DNA of 64,000 nt, taken from positions 74,476-138,475 of the forward strand of contig DIUT01000018.1 in assembly GCA_002423105.1 (NCBI GenBank), in the 5' to 3' direction. Positions 63,874 to 64,000 of this stretch are shown piece after piece (position 1 is the stretch's first letter; the number at the start of each line of letters is the position of its first letter). The translations under genes and the position numbers were made by a program. Origin of the DNA: Geobacter sp. UBA6151 (GTDB lineage Bacteria; Desulfobacterota; Desulfuromonadia; Geobacterales; Pseudopelobacteraceae). The notes beneath the pieces are model-generated. The model ran no database searches. It was not told the DNA's origin and worked only from the letters and a program-made list of their open reading frames with translations.

Positions 63874-64000
63874 TTAATGATAGCACTGGCTATCATTTCT
63901 GCTCATGATGTTGTTCAGTTCGCGGATACCGTATTCCCGCATTTTTGGATCATCCATACAGGAAAGCCGGTACAACAACTCCTCCCGCTGATGGTCCACC
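63874..64000 (-). CDS. C-terminal end of an unidentified gene (runs off right edge)
   Basis: The minus-strand frame is open from the window edge and ends REELLYRLSCMDDPKMREYG then IRELNNIMSRNDSQCYH and a stop at 63874-63876, 7 bp before the RMD1-family start. Too little is visible to name it; it probably shares the transcript with the RMD1-family gene. Confidence 0.5.
   Translation of the reverse strand, partial: VDHQREELLYRLSCMDDPKMREYGIRELNNIMSRNDSQCYH

Noticed and set aside
1..64000. CRISPR arrays, prophage modules, complete insertion sequences and replication origins
   Set aside because: No repeated spacer pattern, no phage structural or integrase genes, no transposase with terminal repeats, and no dnaA-box cluster were seen by eye.

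Overview
The window reads as chromosome of a Geobacter-like deltaproteobacterium (Geobacterales, plausibly the Trichlorobacter/'Geobacter' lovleyi group). The reasons are a large NAD-glutamate dehydrogenase, an AhbD/NirJ-like radical SAM protein, a GEMM c-di-GMP riboswitch, many GGDEF/EAL/HD-GYP proteins, two chemoreceptors, nifB and draG, a multihaem lipoprotein, and lone zinc-ribbon proteins. The assignment rests on gene content and remembered protein families; no search was run.

Layout. 0-9.6 kb: NAD-GDH (cut by the left edge), cob(I)alamin adenosyltransferase, a Cache chemoreceptor, two zinc-ribbon proteins, an AhbD-like radical SAM protein, an MglB/MglA pair, tRNA-Ser(GCU), tRNA-Arg(ACG) and an MFS transporter. 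9.7-16.6 kb: rsmB-rpe, a diguanylate cyclase response regulator, a secreted transglutaminase-like protein, a YhaM-type nuclease, a lone receiver and an ANTAR protein. 16.6-22.4 kb: draG, nifB behind a sigma-54-type promoter and a leader terminator, a REC-PAS-GGDEF-EAL protein and glmU. 22.4-26.6 kb: a conserved unknown and mfd. 26.6-31.3 kb: pstSCAB-phoU with a candidate Pho box and an intercistronic terminator after pstS. 31.3-39.2 kb: a GEMM riboswitch plus terminator ahead of an HD-GYP gene; a GH3/hydrolase/microprotein operon; and a PAS-GGDEF-EAL-CBS-GGDEF protein. 39.2-45.0 kb: an operon of a secreted unknown, a PHP-glycosyltransferase fusion and an Lgt-like membrane protein. 45.0-46.5 kb: a scarred, low-density stretch with a truncated VOC gene, a HigBA-like toxin-antitoxin pair and an ORF remnant. 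46.5-49.6 kb: a tight CHAD / ParA ATPase / CYTH-Nudix operon. 49.8-56 kb: phosphatidylserine decarboxylase overlapping a large orphan gene, a DUF6134-like protein and a second chemoreceptor. 56-64 kb: an arsenate-reductase-like protein, mgsA, a three-haem TolB-like lipoprotein, phoX, a decayed second mgsA copy and an RMD1-family protein.

Two themes recur. One is phosphate: pst-phoU uptake, the PhoX phosphatase, and the CHAD/CYTH domains that bind or act on polyphosphate and triphosphates. The other is c-di-GMP: two GGDEF/EAL multidomain proteins, one PleD-like cyclase and one HD-GYP gene under a GEMM riboswitch.

The best candidate for an undescribed system is the three-gene operon at 46.46-49.63 kb. 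A ParA/MinD-type positioning ATPase without a ParB is co-translated between a CHAD protein and a CYTH-Nudix fusion, which would fit partitioning or control of polyphosphate granules. A second candidate is the nifB leader, where a sigma-54-type promoter is followed by an intrinsic terminator close to an ANTAR gene.
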